Source: Acidobacteriota bacterium (GTDB taxonomy: Bacteria > Acidobacteriota > Terriglobia > Bryobacterales > Bryobacteraceae). Taken from it: 64,000 nucleotides of DNA. The notes under the pieces were generated by a model that did not search any database, was not told the origin of the DNA, and saw only the letters and a program-made list of their open reading frames with translations. This document shows, piece after piece, positions 41,395-48,974 of the stretch. The position numbers were made by a program, and so were the translations under genes. The stretch's first letter is position 1. Every line of letters starts with the position of its first letter. The stretch covers positions 1 to 64,000 of the forward strand of contig JAFKEE010000053.1 in the NCBI GenBank assembly GCA_017307505.1, in the 5' to 3' direction.

Positions 41395-42741
41395 ATGGCC
41401 AAAATCGTAATTCCCGATTCCGCGCACGCGGCTTTGAACGAGCTACGCACTGCCGACATCGTGGTGGGGATCCCCAGCTACAACAACGCCCGAACCATCG
41501 GCCATGTCGTGCAGGCGGCGCATGCCGGACTGCTTAAGTACTTCCCCCAGTTCACGGCGGTCATTGTGAACTCGGATGGCGGCTCCAGCGATGGTACGCG
41601 GGACGTGGTGCTCTCGGCCTCGATGCAGGATGCACGCCTGCTGATGCTTTCCACGCCGGTCAAGCCCGTCAACCGCCTCTCAGTGCCTTATCACGGCATC
41701 CCCGGCAAGGGCTCAGCCTTTCGCCTGATCTTCCAGATTGCCTCCAACCTCGGCGCAAAGGCGTGCGCGGTGGTGGATTCCGATCTGCGCTCGATCACGC
41801 CGGAATGGATCGATCTGCTTTTGCGGCCGGTCGTCCATGCTGAGTACGACTTTGTGGCGCCTTACTATCACCGGCACAAATACGACGGCACCATCACGAA
41901 CAGCATCGTTTATCCGCTCACCCGCGCACTCTACGGGCACCGGTTGCGCCAGCCGATTGGCGGCGATTTCGGTGTTTCGCAGCGGCTGCTGCGCCGCTAC
42001 CTGGAGCGCGACGACTGGGAAACCGATGTGGCCCGGTATGGTATCGACATCTGGATGACCACGGTGGCCGTGGCCGAGGGGTTCCGGGTGTGCCAGAGTT
42101 TCCTGGGCGCCAAACTGCACGACGCCAAGGATCCTGGCTCCGACCTCAGCGCCATGCTGCAGCAGGTGGTGGGCAGCGTTTTCACGTTGATGCAGGAGTA
42201 CGAGCCGGCCTGGAGTCTGATTTCCGGCAGCCAGGACATCGATCTCTTTGGGTTCCGCTACGACGTCGGGCTGGATCCCATCGAAGTCAACCTGGAGCGT
42301 ATGCTGGTCAACTTCCGGAGAGGGTGTGAAGAACTCAAGGAAGTGTGGCAACTGGCTCTTTCCCCGGAAACTCTGGAACAGATCGACCTGCTGGCCGCCG
42401 CCACCGCCTCGCCGGCGACCTTTCATATCGAAGACGAGCTCTGGGTCCGCCTGATCTTCGAGTTCGCCTGCGCGCACCACAAACGCCGGCTGGATCGCGG
42501 CACGCTGCTGCGCTCCCTCACACCGCTTTACATAGGCCGCGTGGCCTCCTTCGTCATCGAAACACGCGATCTGACCGCCCCCGAGGTGGATCAGCGCGTG
42601 GAGAACTTGTGCCTCACCTTTGAGGCGCTGAAGCCGCGCCTGGTCGCCCAATGGAAAGGCAGCGCGGGACAGGCTCCCAGAACCGCACCCGAAGCCGCGA
42701 TTCCGCAACATGTTGCCGCTCAGAAGGAACTGGAGGTTTAA
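41395..42741 (+). CDS. GT2/GT81-like glycosyltransferase, probably glucosyl/mannosyl-3-phosphoglycerate synthase
   Basis: An about 448-residue GT-A enzyme. IVVGIPSYNNARTIGHVVQAA is the nucleotide-sugar Rossmann start, VNSDGGSSDGT the acceptor/UDP loop, VVDSDLRSITPEWI the DxD metal motif, and RLRQPIGGDFGVSQRL with TDVARYGIDIWMTT the acceptor region, as in GpgS/MpgS-type enzymes. The C-terminal helical region is longer than in GpgS. Two neighbours, an MscS-like protein and an MPGP phosphatase, point to a two-step synthesis of glucosylglycerate or mannosylglycerate. GTG 41377 is an alternative start. It ends 3 nt before the next gene. Confidence 0.75.
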   Translation: MAKIVIPDSAHAALNELRTADIVVGIPSYNNARTIGHVVQAAHAGLLKYFPQFTAVIVNSDGGSSDGTRDVVLSASMQDARLLMLSTPVKPVNRLSVPYHGIPGKGSAFRLIFQIASNLGAKACAVVDSDLRSITPEWIDLLLRPVVHAEYDFVAPYYHRHKYDGTITNSIVYPLTRALYGHRLRQPIGGDFGVSQRLLRRYLERDDWETDVARYGIDIWMTTVAVAEGFRVCQSFLGAKLHDAKDPGSDLSAMLQQVVGSVFTLMQEYEPAWSLISGSQDIDLFGFRYDVGLDPIEVNLERMLVNFRRGCEELKEVWQLALSPETLEQIDLLAAATASPATFHIEDELWVRLIFEFACAHHKRRLDRGTLLRSLTPLYIGRVASFVIETRDLTAPEVDQRVENLCLTFEALKPRLVAQWKGSAGQAPRTAPEAAIPQHVAAQKELEV

Positions 42742-42744
42742 CCC

Positions 42745-43446
42745 ATGATCCGCACGCTACAGGAAGTCCTCGAGAGGGTTATCGCGCGTTTCTACACCCA
42801 GATCACCACTTACTTACCGCCGCTCATCGTGGCCGTGGCCATTCTTGTCGTCGCCTTTCTCTTCGCCAAGTTCTGCCAGTGGCTGCTCACCCGTCTGTTC
42901 AAAGGCGCCGGGTTTGACCGCTTTCTGCGGGAAACCGGCATCAGTTCTGTGGTTGACGACTCCGGCCATCTCCACGCGGTTTCCATCGCGGCGAGCTGCG
43001 TATTCTGGCTGGTGTTCGCGGGCGGGGTCCTCTCCGCGCTGAGTGTCTTTGACACCAAACTCACGACTCAGTTCGTGGAGACGGCGGTCTTCCTCTTTCC
43101 CAAGGTGGTGACCGCCGGAGCCATCGTGCTGGCCGGTATCTGGCTGGGCAGGTATTTCGGGCGGGCGATCCTGGTGTGGGCTCACAATGAGGCGATACCC
43201 CATGCGCGCCGCATCGCTGCCGGCGTCCGCGCCCTGGTTGTCTGCATCGCGATTGTGGCGGCCTCCGACACGCTCGGCTTTGCGCCCAACGTGTTCCTGG
43301 CGGCCTTTATCATCGTGGTGGGCGGAGCGGCGCTGGCTGCCAGCCTGGCCGTCGGCCTCGGCGGACGCCAGACCGTTCAGCGCTTCATGGAAGAGGACAC
43401 GCGCCATGCGACGGAGCCCGAGGAGCCGCTCTGGCGCCACCTCTAG
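42745..43446 (+). CDS. MscS-type TM-helix membrane protein (small mechanosensitive-channel-like)
   Basis: A 233-residue protein with four or five predicted helices (near 25-45, 85-105, 115-140, 165-185 and 190-215). The last contains VFLAAFIIVVGGAALAASLAVGLGGR, the conserved 'TM-helix' of MscS-related proteins. The cytosolic MscS beta domain is missing, so it may be a truncated or accessory channel. Starting 3 nt after the glycosyltransferase, it is coupled to osmolyte synthesis. Its stop shares CTAG (43443-43446) with the convergent phosphatase. Confidence 0.82.
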   Translation: MIRTLQEVLERVIARFYTQITTYLPPLIVAVAILVVAFLFAKFCQWLLTRLFKGAGFDRFLRETGISSVVDDSGHLHAVSIAASCVFWLVFAGGVLSALSVFDTKLTTQFVETAVFLFPKVVTAGAIVLAGIWLGRYFGRAILVWAHNEAIPHARRIAAGVRALVVCIAIVAASDTLGFAPNVFLAAFIIVVGGAALAASLAVGLGGRQTVQRFMEEDTRHATEPEEPLWRHL

Positions 43447-44225
43447 GCGCTGATCGCCACTAACTGGAGAATGGCTTCGTTCCAGCCCGCCGGACCGCTT
43501 TGGGACGTGACCAGTCCGTGCGGTACCGCGGCTCGAAGAGTCTCCACGCGCGCGGAGCGGATGAGCACCGGCTGGTCCACCATTCTCAGGAACTCGACGT
43601 CATTGAGGCCATCGCCCAGACCGATGGTCTCCACCGGGCCGTGCTGCGATTGATACAGGGCCAACAGGCGCTGCACGGCCGCGGCCTTGTCATTCTCGCC
43701 AAGGATGTGATGGAACCGCCCGCCGCGGGTTGTCCGGAAGCCCCGGGCGCCGATCGCCTGGATGAGTGGGCGCTCGCGCTCCGCATCGAGCACAACGAAA
43801 GGCTCGTCATACTCCCGCTGCTTCGCGAGCGCTGCCCGTTCCAGCGGCATCTGGCAGACTTCGGCGATTCTTTCCACGCTCCAATCGGCGAAGCCCTCTA
43901 CGCGGCAGCCGCTCTCCAGGCTGGCTGCCCGCAAGGCCGCTACGAGTTGTGGATAGGGAGTGCCCAGTACGATCTGCTGCCCGTCCCCGGAAGCGCCTAA
44001 CTGGCCTGGCGGGACGATGGCCGCGCCGCCGTTTTCCACGACATAGGGGTGAACGAGGTCCATCTGCTGGCGCCATTCCCGGGTTTCCGCGGCCGTTTTG
44101 CTGGTGCAAAGGATGAGCGGAATTCCCTTCTTTTTCAGCAGATCCAGGGCCTGAACCGCTTCGCTCCAGGCGTAAGTGTCGTGGTCCAGCAGCGTCCCGT
44201 CCAGATCGCTGATCACAATCCTCAT
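43443..44225 (-). CDS. Mannosyl/glucosyl-3-phosphoglycerate phosphatase (MPGP-type HAD)
   Basis: A 260-residue Cof-type HAD phosphatase of the MPGP/YedP group. SDLDGTLLD (residues 6-14) holds the nucleophile Asp, LILCTSKTAAETREW is motif II, and GLGDGLNDVEFL is motif IV. RFHHILGENDKAAAVQRLL contains the motif III Lys. It dephosphorylates the phosphorylated intermediate of mannosyl- or glucosylglycerate synthesis; sequence alone does not separate the two. It converges with the synthase/channel pair. TACTGT lies 6 nt before the ATG. Confidence 0.85.
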   Translation of the reverse strand: MRIVISDLDGTLLDHDTYAWSEAVQALDLLKKKGIPLILCTSKTAAETREWRQQMDLVHPYVVENGGAAIVPPGQLGASGDGQQIVLGTPYPQLVAALRAASLESGCRVEGFADWSVERIAEVCQMPLERAALAKQREYDEPFVVLDAERERPLIQAIGARGFRTTRGGRFHHILGENDKAAAVQRLLALYQSQHGPVETIGLGDGLNDVEFLRMVDQPVLIRSARVETLRAAVPHGLVTSQSGPAGWNEAILQLVAISA

Positions 44226-44338
44226 CTCTTTACAGTAGGGGCCCTGGTGGGGCCTTGTCGAATGCCCGCGGGCGGCAAGCTTGCCAATTCCGTCATCTTT
44301 CGGGTATGCTCAGCATGACCATAGGATAGGTCCATTCG

Positions 44339-44593
44339 ATGGATCCCGAACACGGTACGACCAAGCCCAACCGCGAAACGCTCCGCCAGAGATTGCAGGA
44401 TGCATTTCCCCGCATCCAACTGGAGTTCAATTCTGAAGCGCGCAAGTGGTTTCCCAAGAGTGGGATCCATGGATCCCGGTTCCTGGGGCACGCAGGCCTG
44501 AGTGACGGACAAGCTTTCTGGCTGCTGGAAAACCGGAGCCAGATCTCAGAGGTGGACGTGCTGTTGGAGCGTTACCCGCAGGTCGCCGAGTAG
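44339..44593 (+). CDS. Small hypothetical protein
   Basis: An 84-residue protein, charged and helical at the N-terminus (PNRETLRQRLQDAFPRIQLEF). The second half has GIHGSRFLGHAGLSDGQAFWLLENRSQISEVD. No signal peptide, membrane segment or known motif. ATG 44339 has no strong ribosome binding site. Codon use is like its neighbours. Confidence 0.5.
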   Translation: MDPEHGTTKPNRETLRQRLQDAFPRIQLEFNSEARKWFPKSGIHGSRFLGHAGLSDGQAFWLLENRSQISEVDVLLERYPQVAE

Positions 44594-44625
44594 CGCCCAC
44601 CGGACCGGCAGCCTTTCTGTCCGCG

Positions 44626-45069
44626 CTATCGCTTTGGCGCCCACTGCGCAAGGAAGGCGCTGAAGCGTTGCAGGTTATAACCCTTGCCCTCTTCCAGGAC
44701 ATCCGTCTCCTGGGATTTCAGGAGTTTCCCGTTGGAATCCAGCACAATCAAATGTGGATAGCCTTCGATTTTCGGGAATTGTCCGAGGAACTCCTTGTTC
44801 TCGTTCTCGGGGCTGAAGTTCACCTTGAGGAAGACGAAGTTCTTCTCGCGTGTCTCGAGTAAGCCCGCGTTTGCCGCAAAGAACTGGTCGAGCCGGTGGC
44901 ACCAACTGCACCACTCGCCGCCGACATCCAGGAGGATATTCTTCTTCTCCTTGCGCGCCTGTTCCACTGCCCGGGTCAGATCCGCTGCCGGATTCGCCTT
45001 CGGATCATAGGGGCGTTCGGCGCCCAACAGACTGCCGGCCAATAAAACGAGAAGGAATCGGAGCTTCAT
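44626..45069 (-). CDS. Periplasmic thioredoxin-like protein (thioredoxin_7/DUF255 type)
   Basis: A 147-residue exported protein with signal peptide 1-17 (LLVLLAGSLLGA). The thioredoxin-fold domain shows ILLDVGGEWCSWCHRLDQFF, a CSWC active site near residues 54-57, and the cis-Pro strand IEGYPHLIVLDSNGK. It resembles DsbD-gamma-like thioredoxins acting on periplasmic disulfides. TAGACT lies 7 nt before the ATG, suggesting a leaderless message. It follows the M23 peptidase gene by 13 nt on the same strand. Confidence 0.85.
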   Translation of the reverse strand: MKLRFLLVLLAGSLLGAERPYDPKANPAADLTRAVEQARKEKKNILLDVGGEWCSWCHRLDQFFAANAGLLETREKNFVFLKVNFSPENENKEFLGQFPKIEGYPHLIVLDSNGKLLKSQETDVLEEGKGYNLQRFSAFLAQWAPKR

Positions 45070-45082
45070 ATCTGGAAGTCTA

Positions 45083-46495
45083 TCACCGCCGCTTGTGACG
45101 CTTCTTCGGCGAGTGCCCGACGTTCTTGGGCCCGGCTTCTGGTTCGTCTTTGGACGTCGCAGCAGATTTGGCGGCGGCAGGTGAGGTCGCGTTCAATTTG
45201 CTCATCACGCGATCCTGGATCCAGTGCGCATCCCACCATTCGATGGGATTCACCTGGACGCCGTCGATCTGCATGGAGAAGTGCAAATGATCGCCTCCGG
45301 CCAGTCCCGTCGCACCGCTGCGGCCCAACTCGCCGCCGCGTTCCACACTTTGACCCTTGGTGACTTCGATCTTGCTCAGGTGGCCGTAGATCGATTGCAG
45401 GCCGTATCCATGGTCCACGACGACGCAGTTTCCATAGATGCCCAGACGGTCTGCCCACACCACCTTGCCTGAGTTCGAGGCCACGACGGGCGCCTGCTTC
45501 ACCTTGGAGAGATCAAAGCCGAGGTGGACCTGTTCGTCCACCTTTTTCCCGTTGTACTTGTAGGTGCGGACATCGGCGAAGAAGGCTTCCACCTTGGAGT
45601 TGGACAACTGTTGGAAGGGCGGCGTCCAGAGCATGCGTTTCTCTGACTGATCGCGAAGGTCGGCCAGAGTCTTGTTGTTCTGCTTGCGGATCTCGCCGTT
45701 GATGCGCAGGAAGCGGTCCAGTTTGTCGCCGGTCCCGCCGGGATCGATTTCACTCACCGCTTTGTCCAGGAATTCATCCGACAGGTCGAGTTCCCGCTTC
45801 CGGAACTTCTTGGGATGCATTTTCACACGGAAGGGGGCGGTGACCTCCTGGCCGCCGGGGTTGCGTGCGTACACCAGCGGTTTGGTATCGGCGGAGACGT
45901 CCCAGGGGAAGGCGAAGAGGCAGAACCGGTCGTTCTCGTTCTTGCCGCCCGGCATCGGAAAGCTGCGGAAGCGGTAGTTCCCCACCATCACGCCTGCCTC
46001 GGTGTAGTAGCCGGAGACGGTGAAGGTCACCAGTTCGGCGCCACCCTGGTTGATGATGTGCTCCAGGTCGTCCACGCTCAGCCTGGGTGGCTCCATGCTG
46101 ATGAAAACGTCGTAGGTCTTGGTATCGCTCGACGCCCGCAGGTCGTTGGCGGCCGCTTCCACCACGAGTTTGGCCGGTCCTCCCTGGAAGCCCTGCTCCT
46201 TCTTTGCGGTCAGGTGGAGGGGCTGGGTGGAAGGAGCCAGGTGCTTCTTCCAGAACATCCAGCGGTCGGCGGGCTGTTCCTGGGAGGCAACGCTACGCGC
46301 CTGGCCCTGGGTGAGGACCGCCGTCACGAAGCGAACCCCGTGCGGACTGGTGACCTTGACCTGAATCTGGTTGTCCACCCCAAGCCCCTTGGGCGCTGGT
46401 GTCACCTCCACGACGGGAGCCGTCGAGAGGAAAAACAGGGTGGCCGGCGCGGCCAGCAGAAGCACGACGAAGACGATGAGCAGGACGTATTTCAC
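45083..46495 (-). CDS. M23 (LytM-like) metallopeptidase, membrane-anchored
   Basis: A 470-residue envelope peptidase. An N-terminal TM anchor (4-25) is followed by Ig-like strands (35-200) and a linker. The M23 domain (about 320-440) has zinc motifs VHLGFDLSK (HxxxD) and GDHLHFSMQ (HxH), with SIYGHLSKIEVTKGQ between them. Such enzymes cut murein cross-bridges or, when inactive, activate amidases; the ligands here look intact. The C-terminus is very basic (KKRHKRR). GTG start with TAAGCT 6 nt upstream. Confidence 0.9.
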   Translation of the reverse strand: MKYVLLIVFVVLLLAAPATLFFLSTAPVVEVTPAPKGLGVDNQIQVKVTSPHGVRFVTAVLTQGQARSVASQEQPADRWMFWKKHLAPSTQPLHLTAKKEQGFQGGPAKLVVEAAANDLRASSDTKTYDVFISMEPPRLSVDDLEHIINQGGAELVTFTVSGYYTEAGVMVGNYRFRSFPMPGGKNENDRFCLFAFPWDVSADTKPLVYARNPGGQEVTAPFRVKMHPKKFRKRELDLSDEFLDKAVSEIDPGGTGDKLDRFLRINGEIRKQNNKTLADLRDQSEKRMLWTPPFQQLSNSKVEAFFADVRTYKYNGKKVDEQVHLGFDLSKVKQAPVVASNSGKVVWADRLGIYGNCVVVDHGYGLQSIYGHLSKIEVTKGQSVERGGELGRSGATGLAGGDHLHFSMQIDGVQVNPIEWWDAHWIQDRVMSKLNATSPAAAKSAATSKDEPEAGPKNVGHSPKKRHKRR

Positions 46496-46635
46496 TCTTC
46501 CAGCTTACTCATGGCTGGAGGCGCAAGGAATGCGAAGGGAGAAGAGGGTGTGCTAGCGCGGCGAAAGATAAGGCGGATGTCCACGGCGGAGCCCTCCGCC
46601 TGCCGGGTGAAGGGCTCCACTTGGCTGAAGGAACT

Positions 46636-48006
46636 CTAGCTGTACAGACGATCCCAACTGCGCTCGTTGTTCCAGTTCTCGGTGGGCTCGAAGTAGCCCG
46701 TACCCGGCGCCAGGTGCTTCTTCACCTCGTCCGGATTCGGCTCCACGCCCAGGCCCGGCTTGTCCGGAACCACCGCCCAACCCTTCTCGTAGACGGGTTG
46801 CTCGTTGCCCGTGACCAGGTTCTTCCACCACGGGACATCGACGGAGTGGTTCTCCAGGGCGATGAAGTTCTCAGTCGCTGCCGCGCAGTGGACATTCGCC
46901 ATGAAGGAGATGGGTGTGCCCGCGAAGTGCATCGCCATTCCATGCCCCAGTTCCATCGCCGCGTCGCCGATCTTTTTCGTTTCGAGAAGGCCGCCGGAGG
47001 TGGCGAGATCGGGTTGGATCAGGTCCACCGCGTGATTGCGGCACAGTTCGATGAACGGCTCCTTGAGGTAGATGTCCTCCCCGGTGAGAATCGGAATGTC
47101 CACGGCATTGGTAATCTGCTTCAGCAGTTCCGTCTGGGTCCAGGGGACCATGTCCTCCAGCCAGGCCATGTTGTACTTGGTCAGGCCCTTGCCCAACCGG
47201 ATGCAAGAATTCACACCAAGGTGTCCGAAATGGTCCGCAGCGAGAGGAATATCCCAGCCGACCATCTCACGGATCTGCCCGACGTAGTCGCACATCAGGC
47301 CGATGCCCTTTTCCGTGATCTCCATGCCGGTGAACATGTGAGGCACCAGCGTGGCGGAGCGTTGATTCGTGCCCAGAGGCGCGGAGACGCAACCGGGGAT
47401 GTTTTCCACCAGGTCCACGCCCAGGTCCATCTTGAGGAAGGTGAAGCCCTCTTCGCGCCGCTTCTTCAGTCGCTCGCCGTAAACCTTGGCATCGTGAGAT
47501 TCGGTGGTGTCGCAATACAGGCGGATCTTATCCCGGAACTTGCCACCCAGCATCTGGTAGGCAGGGACGTTATACGCCTTGCCCGCCAGATCCCAAAGCG
47601 CCATCTCCACGCCGCAGACGCCGCCGGCCTGCCGCGCGTGGAAACCGAACTGTTTAATTTCGCGGAAGATTTTGTCTACGTTGCAGGGGTTCTTGCCCAG
47701 CAGCCGTGATTTGAGCATCAGGGCGTAGGTGACGCTGGCGCCATCGCGCACCTCGCCATAGCCCGCAATGCCCTGGTTGGTATCGATCCGGATGATCGGA
47801 GCCCGCATGGGCGCACCGATCACATGGGCAAACCGCAGATCGGTGATCTTGAGGTCTGACGGTTTGCCCGCGGTCCTGACATTGTTCTGGTAGGCCTCGA
47901 TCGTGTCATTCGCCCAGAACGTACCCAGGGCAGCCGTTCCGGCGGCGCTGCCCAGGAATCCGCGGCGGCTCAGGCCGCGCCGGTTTTTCCACCATTTTCG
48001 AGTCAT
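46636..48006 (-). CDS. Tat-exported enolase-superfamily sugar-acid dehydratase
   Basis: A 456-residue mandelate racemase/muconate lactonising family enzyme. The N-terminus RGLSRRGFLGSAAGTAALG is a twin-arginine signal. In the barrel, FLKMDLGVD carries the catalytic Lys region, AADHFGH gives Asp and His, WLEDMVPWT and TGEDIYLKE give the Glu metal ligands, and MHFAGTPIS follows. This is the pattern of galactonate/gluconate-type dehydratases. The exact substrate cannot be told. Third gene after LctP and RraA-like genes, 1 nt after the latter. Periplasmic location is unusual for this reaction. Confidence 0.85.
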   Translation of the reverse strand: MTRKWWKNRRGLSRRGFLGSAAGTAALGTFWANDTIEAYQNNVRTAGKPSDLKITDLRFAHVIGAPMRAPIIRIDTNQGIAGYGEVRDGASVTYALMLKSRLLGKNPCNVDKIFREIKQFGFHARQAGGVCGVEMALWDLAGKAYNVPAYQMLGGKFRDKIRLYCDTTESHDAKVYGERLKKRREEGFTFLKMDLGVDLVENIPGCVSAPLGTNQRSATLVPHMFTGMEITEKGIGLMCDYVGQIREMVGWDIPLAADHFGHLGVNSCIRLGKGLTKYNMAWLEDMVPWTQTELLKQITNAVDIPILTGEDIYLKEPFIELCRNHAVDLIQPDLATSGGLLETKKIGDAAMELGHGMAMHFAGTPISFMANVHCAAATENFIALENHSVDVPWWKNLVTGNEQPVYEKGWAVVPDKPGLGVEPNPDEVKKHLAPGTGYFEPTENWNNERSWDRLYS

Positions 48007-48007
48007 A

Positions 48008-48919
48008 TCAATTCCCTCGCGGCTTCATCCGCATCTTCGAACCCTTCGACTCGGCGAATTTGTTGAATTCGTCAATCATCTTCTGCGACCACTGGGCATC
48101 GACTTCGCCCGGTGTGTACTTCTGGTCGCGCAGCATCTGGTGGCCCCAGGTGTCGCGCAGTTGCGTCAGTTCGCTCTCATCCGCCACCTTTTCGGCCAGA
48201 TGGGCGGGGATGAACGTGATGCCGTCCGGATCGCTCACCACAATATCGCCGGGCAGTACGGTCACTTCTCCAATCCGGATGGGCACGTTGATGCCGGTGA
48301 GCATCGCTTCGGCGATGGCGCTGGGATGGAAGTCGCGGGTATAGACCTGGAAGCCCGGGATCTCCAGAATCCCCGTGGGATCACGTACGGCTCCATTCAC
48401 CACCAGGCCGGTGCCGGTTTTGGTCATGATCGAAGTCGCCAGGTTGTCTCCGATGATGGTGCCGTCCTTGATCTTGCCGTAGAGGTCGACCACCATCACA
48501 TCATCCTTGACCAGGGTGTCGATCACCCAGGAGTTCTGCCCCCGGCCGACCCGCCCTTCCTGCTTGCCGTGATCGTTAATGAAGTTGTTGACGTCCGGCC
48601 GCAAGGGCATGAACTGAGCCGTCACCACGCGGCCCACCAGGCGTTTGCCGGGCATCACATTCAGGGTTTTCCAGCCACCTTCGAACTGCAGCCGATAACC
48701 CGCGCCGCGCATCGTGCCCCAAGCCTCCTCGGCACTGGTGGTCTTGAGCCTCTGCACGACCGAGTCCGGGACTTTCGGCCGGCCATCGGGGAAGCGCTCT
48801 CCTTTCCACTCCCGCGTCAGGTCGACGCGTTGTTCCTTGCTGAACATGCCCAACTGGGCGAACAGCGGACATGCGAGCGTAGCCGCAAGCGCGGCGGCAA
48901 GCGGTGCGAGTCGTTTCAT
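48008..48919 (-). CDS. Exported RraA-like protein (HMG/oxo-acid aldolase family)
   Basis: A 303-residue protein of the RraA / 4-hydroxy-4-methyl-2-oxoglutarate aldolase family, longer than the usual 160-230 residues. Signal peptide 1-21 ends LFAQ. Family motifs: MVVDLYGKIKDGTIIGDNLATSI (GDN) and LVVNGAVRDPTGI with the Arg-Asp pair that binds oxo-acid and metal, then VTVLPGDIVVSDPDGI. An N-terminal extension and a C-terminal helical tail are added. An AGGAG ribosome binding site precedes ATG 48919. It lies between the permease (55 nt) and the dehydratase (1 nt), suggesting retro-aldol cleavage of the dehydrated sugar acid. Confidence 0.85.
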   Translation of the reverse strand: MKRLAPLAAALAATLACPLFAQLGMFSKEQRVDLTREWKGERFPDGRPKVPDSVVQRLKTTSAEEAWGTMRGAGYRLQFEGGWKTLNVMPGKRLVGRVVTAQFMPLRPDVNNFINDHGKQEGRVGRGQNSWVIDTLVKDDVMVVDLYGKIKDGTIIGDNLATSIMTKTGTGLVVNGAVRDPTGILEIPGFQVYTRDFHPSAIAEAMLTGINVPIRIGEVTVLPGDIVVSDPDGITFIPAHLAEKVADESELTQLRDTWGHQMLRDQKYTPGEVDAQWSQKMIDEFNKFAESKGSKMRMKPRGN

Positions 48920-48974
48920 ACTTGCCTGTTCTCCTGTCTGTAATTTCAAAGAAGCAAGGCCGGAGGCCGGCCGA

